Assembly: GCA_012515615.1 (NCBI GenBank)
Contig: JAAYYB010000265.1
Span: 1-50,669 of the forward strand
DNA length: 50,669 nucleotides
Direction of reading: 5' to 3'
DNA from: Fibrobacter sp.
GTDB lineage: Bacteria > Fibrobacterota > Chitinivibrionia > Chitinivibrionales > Chitinispirillaceae
Part shown: in pieces, positions 7,577 through 15,948 of the stretch
Layout of the letters: each line of letters opens with the position of its first letter
Numbering within the stretch: position 1 is the first letter of the stretch
The notes under the pieces: model-generated
Told to the model about the DNA's origin: nothing
Seen by the model: only the letters and a program-made list of their open reading frames with translations
The model's database searches: none
Program-made: the position numbers and the translations under genes

Positions 7577-9491
7577 CCGGATCTTCTCCTTTTTTTCGCA
7601 ATTTTCTGAAGGTGATTTTTCCGATCAGTTTCCATTGCGAACTGGGTTCGAGATTGACATTGCAGGAAAGTACTGCTGTCAGACCCTGCGGTGAAATTCC
7701 AGAGCATTCAGACTGTGATTGAGGAAAAAAGCAGACATCAAGAGGCTTCTGTGTCTGAAAGTACAGCTTTACGCCTGAAATTCTGTCCACGATATTCCAT
7801 CTTGTCAATGATTGCAGTCCGGTAAGTTCCCATCCAAGCTTCTCGATTGTTTCTGTCCCGTGCTGCATCCTGACTTCCCCGCCCGGGAGCCCCTGAAGGC
7901 TGAATGTGAGCTGGGTGGAGAATTTGAAGCTGTAAGTCATAAGTGAGGGATTTGAGAGCTGGTAAACAAACGATAACACTGCCCCGTCCTGCTCAAGACC
8001 GAACACCTTTTCAAGATTCAACGGGCAGGCTTTTTCTCCTCTGATTATCGAACCATGGCGCACCATGTTTACCTTTACACCTTCATTAGTCTTTCTGACC
8101 TTGTATTCAAACTGGCCGGCCATGAAATTCCCCAGATCTTTATAGTTCCCGTTGAGCAGGTCGGAAAACTTTATCTCTTCTGAAAGCATTCTGTCCAGAA
8201 ACCAGGTTCTGGAATTACCTGCCGCGGTAATGTTCGGTGGTTGATGGGGAGAGGGGTTGTAGGCTGCGCAAAGATTAAGGCTGCGTTCTCTGAAATCAAA
8301 CTCAAAGATGCTTCCGCCGTTTACGTGGTCTATATAAGCTTTAAGTGCACGGTTAGAGAGAATGATTGATTTGGAGCCGTTTCTGAGAAAGTCGGTTACG
8401 CGGATCTGGCCGCCTTTGACATCATTGTACTGATGAAGTGCATTTTCGATATCTATGAGCCTGGAGTATGACCACAGGCGATCATTGAGATTCTCGAAAC
8501 CGTTTTCTTTTCCCGGCAGCAGGCGGTTTATATCCTGGACAAAAAACAGCTGACGTAAAAGCGGGGCTGTCAGTCGGGTGTCTTCTATTGAGTGCAGCTG
8601 CTCACTGACCTCCAGAAGCTTGCGCTGAAGAATTCCGATCTGATCAAACGAATAAAGGTAATTAAAAAAGTGGAGGTCGAGCTGCTCTTTTGGCTCCAGA
8701 CGGATGCTGGAGGGGATATACTGAAGGCCCAGGGGCTGAGTAGATCGAATGTGGTCGCTGAATCTGACCGGCTGGTAAGCAAGCAGATGCTTGTCAATCT
8801 CCGATGCTGCAAAACTCAGCCATCTGAAAGGGTCCGTCTCGTTTTCAGAGTAGAGTGGAACCATGTATTGCAGTGTTAAAAATTTCGACTGCTGGTTTTC
8901 AAGCTTATCTTGTGCAAAGATCTGGTCCACCCATCCCTTGAAATCAGCTGGAGCTGAGGGGTGGTAGATAGTATCAGAAGCAATCAGCGGAAGTGAATTT
9001 CCGGCGTATTCAGCCATCCAGTAACCACATGAAGTACGGGTCTGAGATGGGAGCTGGTCTCTGGAAAGCACCGCATAACCAAGATTGCATTTACGAAGCA
9101 GGTCAATGAAAGATGGTTCCCAGTTTGAAAACGGGGGAAGAAAACCCGCCGGGGTTTCTCCTGTGAGTTCTGAAAAGATCCTCATCCCGTGAACGATGTT
9201 ATCTTTTGTTAAGTCAGCCGGTGATAAACTGAGGAACGGCTCAGTGTAACCGGTAAGGATCCACTCAAGGACACCCTTTTTGTGCAGTTCCCTCAAGCTT
9301 GATAAAAGTAGTGTATTAACTGTTTCCAGAATGTATCCGGGCATGACAAGGTTAAAACGAAGGTGTGGATGGTCGGTGGAAAGAGAGAGTAGTTTAGTGA
9401 CGAAACGCTCCACAGAGTCTTTTAAAGCAGAGCGGGGTATCAGCCTGTTTTTATAGGGATGCAGAAGAATTGCAATGTTGTCGCGTTTCAT
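7566..9491 (-). CDS. GH57-like protein (alpha-amylase / 4-alpha-glucanotransferase type), probably non-catalytic
   Basis: A 641-residue protein whose length and layout resemble GH57 4-alpha-glucanotransferases: an N-terminal glycosidase-like domain, then a helical region and a beta-rich C-terminal part. GYTEPFLSL (81-89) and NWEPSF (123-128) match the family. At the nucleophile position, where active enzymes read W-L-T-E-R-V-W-E-P, this protein reads FLPPFSNWEP (117-126), so the Glu is replaced by Phe121. The acid/base segment (about 206-224) also lacks the usual D-G-E. It is therefore probably a pseudo-enzyme that binds or senses alpha-glucan. It is the first gene of a minus-strand operon with the STAS and transglycosylase genes. 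There is no clear Shine-Dalgarno sequence. Confidence 0.72.
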   Translation of the reverse strand: MKRDNIAILLHPYKNRLIPRSALKDSVERFVTKLLSLSTDHPHLRFNLVMPGYILETVNTLLLSSLRELHKKGVLEWILTGYTEPFLSLSPADLTKDNIVHGMRIFSELTGETPAGFLPPFSNWEPSFIDLLRKCNLGYAVLSRDQLPSQTRTSCGYWMAEYAGNSLPLIASDTIYHPSAPADFKGWVDQIFAQDKLENQQSKFLTLQYMVPLYSENETDPFRWLSFAASEIDKHLLAYQPVRFSDHIRSTQPLGLQYIPSSIRLEPKEQLDLHFFNYLYSFDQIGILQRKLLEVSEQLHSIEDTRLTAPLLRQLFFVQDINRLLPGKENGFENLNDRLWSYSRLIDIENALHQYNDVKGGQIRVTDFLRNGSKSIILSNRALKAYIDHVNGGSIFEFDFRERSLNLCAAYNPSPHQPPNITAAGNSRTWFLDRMLSEEIKFSDLLNGNYKDLGNFMAGQFEYKVRKTNEGVKVNMVRHGSIIRGEKACPLNLEKVFGLEQDGAVLSFVYQLSNPSLMTYSFKFSTQLTFSLQGLPGGEVRMQHGTETIEKLGWELTGLQSLTRWNIVDRISGVKLYFQTQKPLDVCFFPQSQSECSGISPQGLTAVLSCNVNLEPSSQWKLIGKITFRKLRKKGEDPDAV

Positions 9492-9501
9492 AACTATGAA
9501 A

Positions 9502-9528
9502 TTTATAATTCTACCCGTTCTCTTTCAA
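9502..9528 (-). promoter_or_regulatory. Possible promoter of the GH57-like/STAS/SLT/rsmE operon
   Basis: On the minus strand there is a -35-like TTGAAA (9523-9528) and a -10-like TATAAA (9502-9507) separated by 15 bp, which is short. The -10 lies only 10 bases from the start codon at 9491, so transcription from it would give an almost leaderless message; no Shine-Dalgarno sequence is visible. Moderate to weak support. Confidence 0.35.
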
Positions 9529-9568
9529 TAACCAAATATTCTTATTAGCTAAAATGAGCGGTTTTAAC

Positions 9569-9597
9569 TTGAAAAGCCATTCTATACTATTTATATT
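9569..9597 (+). promoter_or_regulatory. Sigma-70-type promoter of ppdK
   Basis: TTGAAA (9569-9574) and TATATT (9592-9597) are separated by exactly 17 bp, in the divergent region between the GH57-like operon and ppdK. The predicted transcript start lies about 55 bases before the ppdK ATG. Confidence 0.6.
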
Positions 9598-9645
9598 CTA
9601 CTGTTTCAGTTTACATCAACAAGATTCTTTTTTCAAACAACCTGC

Positions 9646-9650
9646 GGAGG
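9646..9650 (+). promoter_or_regulatory. Ribosome-binding site of ppdK
   Basis: GGAGG with a 9-base spacer to the ATG at 9660 fixes this start, which also gives the family's normal N-terminus. Confidence 0.75.
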
Positions 9651-9659
9651 ATAGCGCAA

Positions 9660-12554
9660 ATGCCAAAATATGTCTATTTTTTTGGTGGTGGTAAGGCTGA
9701 TGGTAATGAGTCAATGAAAAACCTGTTGGGCGGTAAAGGTGCCAATCTTGCCGAGATGGCAGGACATCCTGCTCTGAGATTGCCGGTTCCTCCGGGTTTT
9801 ACAGTCACTACCGAAGTCTGCACATACTACTATGCCAACAAAAGAACTTATCCTAAAGAACTCAAAGCACAGGTAGATAAAGCTCTGGCCAGTGTTGAGA
9901 AGCTTATGGGCAAGAAGTTCGGTGATGCCAAGAACCCTCTTCTTGTTTCAGTGCGCTCTGGTGCCCGCAAATCCATGCCTGGAATGATGGATACTGTTCT
10001 CAATGTCGGTCTCAATGACAAGACTATTGAGGGTTTGATTGCAAAGACAAACAATCCCAGATTTGCCTACGATGCATACAGACGTCTGATCATGATGTAT
10101 GCTGATGTGGTTATGGAAAAAGCTGAAGGACTCGAACCTCATGGCGGCAAGGGAATCAGAAAGACCCTTGATGAGATGATGGATGAGGTGAAGAAGTCCA
10201 AGGGTTACAAGACAGATACAGAACTGACTGTTGATGATCTCAAGAAACTTGTTGTTGATTTCAAGGCAAAGGTAAAAGAAGTTCTGGGCAAGCCGTTCCC
10301 GGAAAATCCTCAGGATCAGCTCTGGGGTGGTATTGGTGCCGTGTTTATGAGCTGGAACGGAAAGCGTGCAGTTGAGTACCGCAGAATCGAAAAAATACCG
10401 GAAGAATGGGGTACCGCAGTTAACGTTCAGAGTATGGTTTTCGGTAACATGGGCGAAGACAGCGCAACCGGTGTAGCTTTTACCCGCAACCCCGGAACAG
10501 GTGAAAACCAGTTTTACGGTGAATACCTTACAAACGCTCAGGGTGAAGATGTTGTAGCCGGAATCCGTACACCTGCTCCTATCAACCAGTACTCAAAGAA
10601 CGATCAGAGCAAGCACCTTCCTACTCTTCATGAACTGATGCCTTCAATTTATGACAAATTGAATGCAATTCAGAAAAAGCTCGAAAAGCACTATAAAGAC
10701 ATGCAGGATATCGAATTTACTATTGAAAACGGTACCCTTTACATGCTTCAGTGTCGTGTTGGAAAACGCAACGGTGTTGCCGCTGTGCGTATGGCAACTG
10801 AAATGTATAAAGAGAAGTTTATCGATGCAGAAACTGCAGTGATGAGAGTTGGTCCCAACCAGCTTGTTGAGCTCCTTCTGCCGATGATCGATCCTGTTGC
10901 AGAAAAAGCCCTGTCACCGATAGCCAAGGGTCTTCCTGCGGGTCCCGGTGGTGCAAAAGGTAGGGTGGTTTTCTCCTCCGAAGATGCAGTAAAATGGGCT
11001 CAGAATGGTGAGAAAGTGATTCTGGTTCGTGAAGAAACATCTCCTGAAGATGTTGATGGCATGCACAAATCACAGGCCATTCTTACATCCAAGGGTGGTA
11101 TGACTTCTCATGCTGCACTGGTTGCCCGCGGCTGGGGAAAATGCTGTGTTGTAGGATGTGCCGATATTGAGGTCGGACGCAACTCCTTCAAGACAAAATC
11201 CGGCAAAGTTATAAAAGAAGGTGACTGGATCACTCTTAACGGTACAAAGGGTATGGTTTACGAAGGACAGCTTCCGCTGATCGATGTAGATCTTGAGCAC
11301 AACAGCGCTTATAATGATCTGATGACTCTTTGTGATAAGTTCAGAGTGCTCAAAATCAGGACAAATGCAGATACTCCCAAAGACACACAGAAAGCTGTTC
11401 AGTTTGGAGCCCAGGGTATCGGTCTCTTCCGCACAGAGCATATGTTCTACGGTGAGGGAAGTGAGAAACCGCTGTTTCTGCTCCGTAAAATGATTATGAG
11501 CAGCACAAAAGAGGAACGCATTGCAGCTCTTGATCAGCTCTCAGTATTTGTTAAGAGAGACATCAAAGCTACAATGGAAGTTCTCCATGGACTCCCGATC
11601 ACCATCCGTCTGCTTGATCCGCCGCTGCATGAGTTTGTTCCCCACAGTGAGGATAAACTTGCTGCTCTGGCTTCTGAGCTGAAGATCAGTCTGGCAGATG
11701 TGAAAAAAAGGGGAGAGGCCCTCAAGGAAAACAACCCCATGCTCGGGCATAGAGGCGTTCGCCTTGGTGTGACCTATCCTGAAGTTTCCGAAATGCAGAT
11801 CAGGTCCATTCTTGAAGCTGCCGGTGAGCTTATAAAGGAAGGTAAGAAGGCGTATCCTGAGATCATGATTCCTGTTACCTGCACTGTTAACGAGCTCAGC
11901 CATCAGAAAAAGATCGTAGATAAGATTTACAAAGAAGTCTGCGCAAAGCTTGGTCTGAAGAAGATCCCGTTTATGTATGGTACTATGATTGAAATTCCTC
12001 GCGCTGCTCTTACAGCCAACAAGATGGCTGAAGTTGCAGAGTTCTTCTCTTTTGGAACAAACGATCTGACCCAGATGGGTTTTGGATTCTCCAGAGACGA
12101 TATCGGCAGTTTCCTGCCCGATTATCTTACAGAGAAGCTCCTTCCTGCAGATCCTTTCCAGACAATCGATCAGGAAGGTATCGGGGAACTCATCAAGTTT
12201 GGTATCGAGCGTGGCCGCAGTGTGCGTCCTGAACTGAAAGTCGGTATTTGCGGTGAGCATGGTGGTGATGCAGACTCTGTAAAATTCTGCCATAAGGTTG
12301 GCATGAGCTACGTTTCCTGCTCTACTTTCCGTGTCCCGATCGCCAGACTGGCTGCTGCTCAGGCTGCAGTTGAGGACAAAATCGCTGCTAAAAAAGCCCC
12401 TGCAAATAAAACCGCTAAAAAGAGCTCTAAAGCAGTCTCTAAGGCCTCTTCAGCGGTTAAGAAAGTCGCTTCAAAGGCAACTGCGACGGTGAAAAAAGCA
12501 CCGGCAAAGAGTGCCAAAAAAGCTACTGCAAAGAAGGTTGGAAAAAAGAAGTAG
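9660..12554 (+). CDS. ppdK: Pyruvate, phosphate dikinase with histone-H1-like C-terminal tail
   Basis: A 964-residue enzyme interconverting pyruvate + ATP + Pi and phosphoenolpyruvate + AMP + PPi in the cytosol, a key step in PPi-linked glycolysis or gluconeogenesis. The ATP-grasp part begins with NLLGGKGANLAEMAG (21-35), the phosphohistidine is H484 in GGMTSHAALVARG, and the C-terminal PEP/pyruvate barrel has GTMIEIPRA, FFSFGTNDLTQM and CGEHGGD. The homologous region ends at PIARLAAAQAAVED, where clostridial PPDK also ends. Residues 907-964 form an extra tail of Lys, Ala, Ser, Val and Thr with AKKAP-like repeats. The tail is in frame, followed by a TAG stop and a strong terminator, so it is not an obvious frameshift. 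It is monocistronic. Confidence 0.97.
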   Translation: MPKYVYFFGGGKADGNESMKNLLGGKGANLAEMAGHPALRLPVPPGFTVTTEVCTYYYANKRTYPKELKAQVDKALASVEKLMGKKFGDAKNPLLVSVRSGARKSMPGMMDTVLNVGLNDKTIEGLIAKTNNPRFAYDAYRRLIMMYADVVMEKAEGLEPHGGKGIRKTLDEMMDEVKKSKGYKTDTELTVDDLKKLVVDFKAKVKEVLGKPFPENPQDQLWGGIGAVFMSWNGKRAVEYRRIEKIPEEWGTAVNVQSMVFGNMGEDSATGVAFTRNPGTGENQFYGEYLTNAQGEDVVAGIRTPAPINQYSKNDQSKHLPTLHELMPSIYDKLNAIQKKLEKHYKDMQDIEFTIENGTLYMLQCRVGKRNGVAAVRMATEMYKEKFIDAETAVMRVGPNQLVELLLPMIDPVAEKALSPIAKGLPAGPGGAKGRVVFSSEDAVKWAQNGEKVILVREETSPEDVDGMHKSQAILTSKGGMTSHAALVARGWGKCCVVGCADIEVGRNSFKTKSGKVIKEGDWITLNGTKGMVYEGQLPLIDVDLEHNSAYNDLMTLCDKFRVLKIRTNADTPKDTQKAVQFGAQGIGLFRTEHMFYGEGSEKPLFLLRKMIMSSTKEERIAALDQLSVFVKRDIKATMEVLHGLPITIRLLDPPLHEFVPHSEDKLAALASELKISLADVKKRGEALKENNPMLGHRGVRLGVTYPEVSEMQIRSILEAAGELIKEGKKAYPEIMIPVTCTVNELSHQKKIVDKIYKEVCAKLGLKKIPFMYGTMIEIPRAALTANKMAEVAEFFSFGTNDLTQMGFGFSRDDIGSFLPDYLTEKLLPADPFQTIDQEGIGELIKFGIERGRSVRPELKVGICGEHGGDADSVKFCHKVGMSYVSCSTFRVPIARLAAAQAAVEDKIAAKKAPANKTAKKSSKAVSKASSAVKKVASKATATVKKAPAKSAKKATAKKVGKKK
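12378..12551 (+). other. Segment encoding the Lys/Ala-rich tail of PpdK
   Basis: This 58-codon in-frame stretch encodes only small and basic residues (K, A, S, V, T, with a few P, N, G, I), resembling histone H1 or bacterial Hc1-type nucleic-acid-binding tails. It follows directly after the end of the conserved PPDK fold and has no counterpart in typical PPDK proteins of about 875 residues. Confidence 0.85.
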
Positions 12555-12580
12555 TTTCCTTCTTTATTGAGTTAGATGAA

Positions 12581-12614
12581 GGCAGGAGTACCGAAAGGTA
12601 TTCCTGCCTTTTTT
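12581..12614 (+). terminator. Rho-independent terminator after ppdK
   Basis: A 12-bp stem, GGCAGGAGTACC (12581-12592) with GGTATTCCTGCC (12597-12608), contains one G-U pair, a GAAA tetraloop and six T residues directly after it. This is a textbook intrinsic terminator 27 bases past the stop. Confidence 0.92.
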
Positions 12615-12741
12615 GTTGAGTTCCGGAAATGGCGTACAATCTTATTTTGTGGGTAGAGTCACCACCGATGCTTTCCAAAACTGGTTACTCTTGGCTGATC
12701 TCTTCTATAGGCTCTGTGCAGATATTTAACCTAAAAGTCGG

Positions 12742-12763
12742 AGTTGGATTACCTCATCCAACT
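12742..12763 (-). terminator. Stem-loop downstream of thpR, weak terminator candidate
   Basis: A perfect 8-bp inverted repeat (AGTTGGAT / ATCCAACT) with a 6-base loop lies just beyond the thpR stop on the minus strand. Only a short, broken T run follows, so termination is uncertain. Confidence 0.4.
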
Positions 12764-12770
12764 GCGATTT

Positions 12771-13307
12771 TCAGGTTAAAAGAAAAGATGCTTCTATCTG
12801 ATGGTATGCGCCTTCTTTTTTCAAAAAGCTTGAGTACAGGTGATACTGGGAAACTGTAAAAGGCTCGGTTGAAAAGAGACTATTTGAGGTTATAAAAAGC
12901 GCGACTTTTTCTAACGGAGATTCATTAAGCCGTGCAACAGTGATATGAGGGTGAAATCGTCTGATGTCGGGAGCAATACCTATTGAGGTCAGGGCCTTCT
13001 CGATTTTGCTCTGCAAACGGAAGAGCTCTATGTTTTCTGTGATTCCGACCCATAATATTTTAGGATGTTTTCGGGGTGGAAAATGACCGACTCCTTTTAT
13101 TAGGATCTCAAAGGGTGGTACTTTTACTGTGTTTAAAACTGAAATTATCTTATCTTCAGTTATATTATCAGTTTCGCCTATAAATCTCAGCGTCAGGTGA
13201 AGCTGTAAGTGCCCGACCCATTTTGCACCTGGAATGGCCATGTAAAGATCTGAGATGTCATCTTTTATCCGTTCAGGTAAATCGATGGAAATAAAAAGAC
13301 GGGCCAT
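12771..13307 (-). CDS. thpR: RNA 2',3'-cyclic phosphodiesterase (2'-5' RNA ligase family)
   Basis: A 178-residue 2H phosphoesterase. Both catalytic HxTx motifs are present: HLTL (37-40) and HITV in FHPHITVARL. The family opens 2',3'-cyclic phosphates on RNA ends and can join 2'-5' tRNA halves in vitro. The start chosen is the ATG at 13307, giving MARLFISIDLPE, the family's typical N-terminus; it is preceded by GGAGG with a 4-base spacer. A longer frame to 13373 adds 22 residues with no family match. The gene is transcribed alone, divergent from nnr. Confidence 0.9.
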   Translation of the reverse strand: MARLFISIDLPERIKDDISDLYMAIPGAKWVGHLQLHLTLRFIGETDNITEDKIISVLNTVKVPPFEILIKGVGHFPPRKHPKILWVGITENIELFRLQSKIEKALTSIGIAPDIRRFHPHITVARLNESPLEKVALFITSNSLFSTEPFTVSQYHLYSSFLKKEGAYHQIEASFLLT

Positions 13308-13311
13308 GTTT

Positions 13312-13316
13312 CCTCC
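13312..13316 (-). promoter_or_regulatory. Ribosome-binding site that sets the thpR start
   Basis: GGAGG on the minus strand, four bases from the ATG at 13307, decides against the longer upstream start at 13373. Confidence 0.75.
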
Positions 13317-13427
13317 ATATGCATTCCTGATTTCCGAATTGGCCTTGATTTTGCGGATTTCGCACAGTATCATGCCGAATCTATTTTATATACGTTTTAA
13401 CTCCCGTGAAAGTAAAGGGCAAATCGT

Positions 13428-15011
13428 ATGATACCAGTTTTAAGAGTTTCACAGATGAGACAAATCGACAGGATGGCAATAGGGGAGAATACCACCCTGG
13501 GGTATTCATACATGCTTAAAGCGGGTTTGGGCCTGTTAAACAGCGCCAGGGAGCTTGTTCCAGATAATAGAGCAGGCGAGATTGCAATCCTTTGCGGCAA
13601 GGGTAATAACGGGGGAGACGGCTATGTGGCAGGAAGAATGCTCCTTGACGCCGGATACCGGGTAATGTGCTTTTCCCTTTACAACACAGAGGAACTCAAA
13701 GGTGAGTGTAAAGTCGCCTTCGAAGAATACATGAGCCAGAAGGGAAATCATCTGGTTATCAGTGATCCTGCAGATCTTGCAAATCTGTCGCGGTATAAAC
13801 TCATAATCGATGCGATGCTTGGAACAGGTCTTAAGGGTGATCCGCATGGGTTGTGTGCCATGGCTATAGATGCGATAAATAATTCAGGCGTGACAGTTTT
13901 ATCTGCCGATACCCCGTCGGGGCTTAACAATGATACCGGGGTGCCTGGAAATCCCTGTATAAAAGCCGATGTCACGGTAACAATGGGGTATCCGAAAATC
14001 GGGCTTTATTTTCATCCGGGGAGGATGTATGCAGGAAATGTGGTGGTACAGGATCTGAGTTATCCCGATGAAGTAGTCAGTGGAGAGAAAAACTGGCTTT
14101 GTTATCCTGAACTTGAAGACATGGTTCAATTTCTTCCCCAAAGGCATCCTGCCGGATCAAAGTATGATCATGGTGTAGCACTGCTGATTTGCGGTTCTAA
14201 AGGGATGACTGGTTCTGCTGCTCTGGCTTCTGAATCGGCGCTAAAGAGTGGATGTGGTATGGTTCATCTTGCGGCACCGGAATCACTTTTACCGGTCCTT
14301 TCAATAAAGCTGACCGAACCGGTGCTTCATCCCCTTGACGAGACAGCCAACGGGACGGTCTCTTTCAGTGCAATAGATCAGATTAAGGAGCTGGCATCAA
14401 ATAAGCAGTCCCTTTGTGTGGGGCCCGGGCTTTCTCATGAGGATCAGACCTCAAAACTTATACGTGAAGTCATAAAAAGCATCGTACTTCCAACTGTCCT
14501 TGACGCTGACGGGATTAATGCTTTTAAGAATTACACTGAGGAATTAAAGGCGCATGCCGGTGACCTTTTAATTACTCCTCACAGAGGCGAATGGAAGCGT
14601 CTTTTCGGAGATCTTCCTGAAGATCCCTCTGAAACAATCGAGATGCTTAAGGCAAAGGCAAGGAAATTCGGGATGACGATACTTCTTAAAGGAAGTCCTA
14701 CGCTCATTGCCGGCTATGACGGTAGTGCTTACATTCTTCCTTTTGGCAACTCCGCGTTGGCAACGGCAGGTACCGGAGATGTGTTGAGCGGGATTATTGT
14801 TTCTCTTATAGCTCAGGGTGCTCCGGTAATCTCAGCAGCGATTCTGGGCAGTTATATACAGGCTCAAGCCGGTACACTCGCGAGTAACCATTTTGGAGAA
14901 CACTCTGTGATCGCTTCAGATGTAGCAGCAAATATCTTCAGGGTGATAAGGGCAATAGCGGAAAATCAGCGGTTTTTAAATCTCAGGCGATTGTTGCTGA
15001 GTAACGCTTAA
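13428..15011 (+). CDS. nnr: Bifunctional NAD(P)H-hydrate epimerase / ADP-dependent NAD(P)H-hydrate dehydratase
   Basis: A 527-residue fusion of the two NAD(P)H repair activities. The N-terminal YjeF_N epimerase domain has CGKGNNGGDGYVAG (56-69), and the C-terminal ribokinase-like dehydratase domain (from about 235) has GSKGMTGSAALA and FGNSALATAGTGDVLSG. Together they convert the damaged hydrates of NADH and NADPH back to the normal cofactors. The length and order match the usual bacterial fusion. It is a single gene, divergent from thpR and convergent with coaX, with about 146 bp between the stops in which I see nothing definite. Confidence 0.95.
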   Translation: MIPVLRVSQMRQIDRMAIGENTTLGYSYMLKAGLGLLNSARELVPDNRAGEIAILCGKGNNGGDGYVAGRMLLDAGYRVMCFSLYNTEELKGECKVAFEEYMSQKGNHLVISDPADLANLSRYKLIIDAMLGTGLKGDPHGLCAMAIDAINNSGVTVLSADTPSGLNNDTGVPGNPCIKADVTVTMGYPKIGLYFHPGRMYAGNVVVQDLSYPDEVVSGEKNWLCYPELEDMVQFLPQRHPAGSKYDHGVALLICGSKGMTGSAALASESALKSGCGMVHLAAPESLLPVLSIKLTEPVLHPLDETANGTVSFSAIDQIKELASNKQSLCVGPGLSHEDQTSKLIREVIKSIVLPTVLDADGINAFKNYTEELKAHAGDLLITPHRGEWKRLFGDLPEDPSETIEMLKAKARKFGMTILLKGSPTLIAGYDGSAYILPFGNSALATAGTGDVLSGIIVSLIAQGAPVISAAILGSYIQAQAGTLASNHFGEHSVIASDVAANIFRVIRAIAENQRFLNLRRLLLSNA

Positions 15012-15157
15012 TGCTTCAGACTGGTTGAGCAGGTGGTGGTGGGGCATTGTCTTGAAGGCAATTTCGCGGCTGAGTTTCCTATCATTTGCAAGAAACACAG
15101 AGGCCTTTCCGTCTGAGTTATTCAGATCAGCAGACAATAAGAATTGGAACTGATTTC

Positions 15158-15916
15158 TCAGAGATAGCAGGGAAAAAGTGAAACGCCAAGCAGGGTCATA
15201 TCGGGAATAAATTCAGCCCTGAAGCTTACAACGTCTTCCAACTGGGCCCATGCTCCTCCACTGGAGATAATCCGGAATTTTTCCGATGGAAAAAGTTCTT
15301 TGTATTTGTTAACGATTTTCTCCAGAGCCCATGCGGTTCCGTTTATAACGCCGGCACGGATACATTGTTCGGTAGATTTCCCGGGTAGAGAGAAGTCTCC
15401 TTTGAGGGAAACATCAGGAAGTGCATCTGTAGAGATGTGAAGACTGTTGAGTTGCATGTTGAGGCCGGGAAGAATTACTCCTCCCCTGAACTCATTTTTT
15501 ATCAGCAAATCGACTGTGATTGCTGTTCCGGATCCTATGATGATCAGGCTCTGCCCGGGGAAAGCAAAATTACCGTAAAGAGCATGGGCTATTCTGTCTG
15601 AGCCCAGAACGGAAACATCCTTGTATTCAAACCGGACAGGGAGACCCTGAGTGTACTTGAACTCATGTACGTTTTCATAAGATTTACGGAGCGTTTCTAA
15701 AGACTGAATTACAGCGTTTCTGATTCCGCCTGATACTGTGATATACTTTATTTCCCGGTTGCATGTTTCTGCGAGATCGTTGACTGCAGCAAGGATATGT
15801 TCCTGAGTTTGAACAGAAGGGAAATCAGACCTTTTAAGGCATGTTCGATTATCAGGGGATATCAATCCAAGGTGGGTTCTGGTGTTTCCAATATCGATGG
15901 CAATTGAGCAGATCAT
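15158..15916 (-). CDS. coaX: Type III pantothenate kinase
   Basis: A 252-residue CoaX-type kinase that phosphorylates pantothenate as the first step of CoA synthesis. AIDIGNTRTHLGL (6-18) is the phosphate-binding loop with the catalytic Asp (D8), GSDRIAHALYG (105-115) is the pantothenate-binding motif, and IIGSGTAITVDLL is the second ATP motif. It is the last gene of a minus-strand cofactor operon (fecR-like, nadC, birA, coaX), 32 bp after birA. birA and coaX are adjacent in many bacteria. Confidence 0.94.
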   Translation of the reverse strand: MICSIAIDIGNTRTHLGLISPDNRTCLKRSDFPSVQTQEHILAAVNDLAETCNREIKYITVSGGIRNAVIQSLETLRKSYENVHEFKYTQGLPVRFEYKDVSVLGSDRIAHALYGNFAFPGQSLIIIGSGTAITVDLLIKNEFRGGVILPGLNMQLNSLHISTDALPDVSLKGDFSLPGKSTEQCIRAGVINGTAWALEKIVNKYKELFPSEKFRIISSGGAWAQLEDVVSFRAEFIPDMTLLGVSLFPCYL

Positions 15917-15948
15917 TATTAAGCTCCCGTGCAGGCAGAAGGCCTGAT

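Noticed and set aside
12629..12859. Small plus-strand open frame after ppdK
   Set aside because: It begins between the ppdK terminator and thpR, runs over the antisense of thpR, lacks a ribosome-binding site and resembles no protein.
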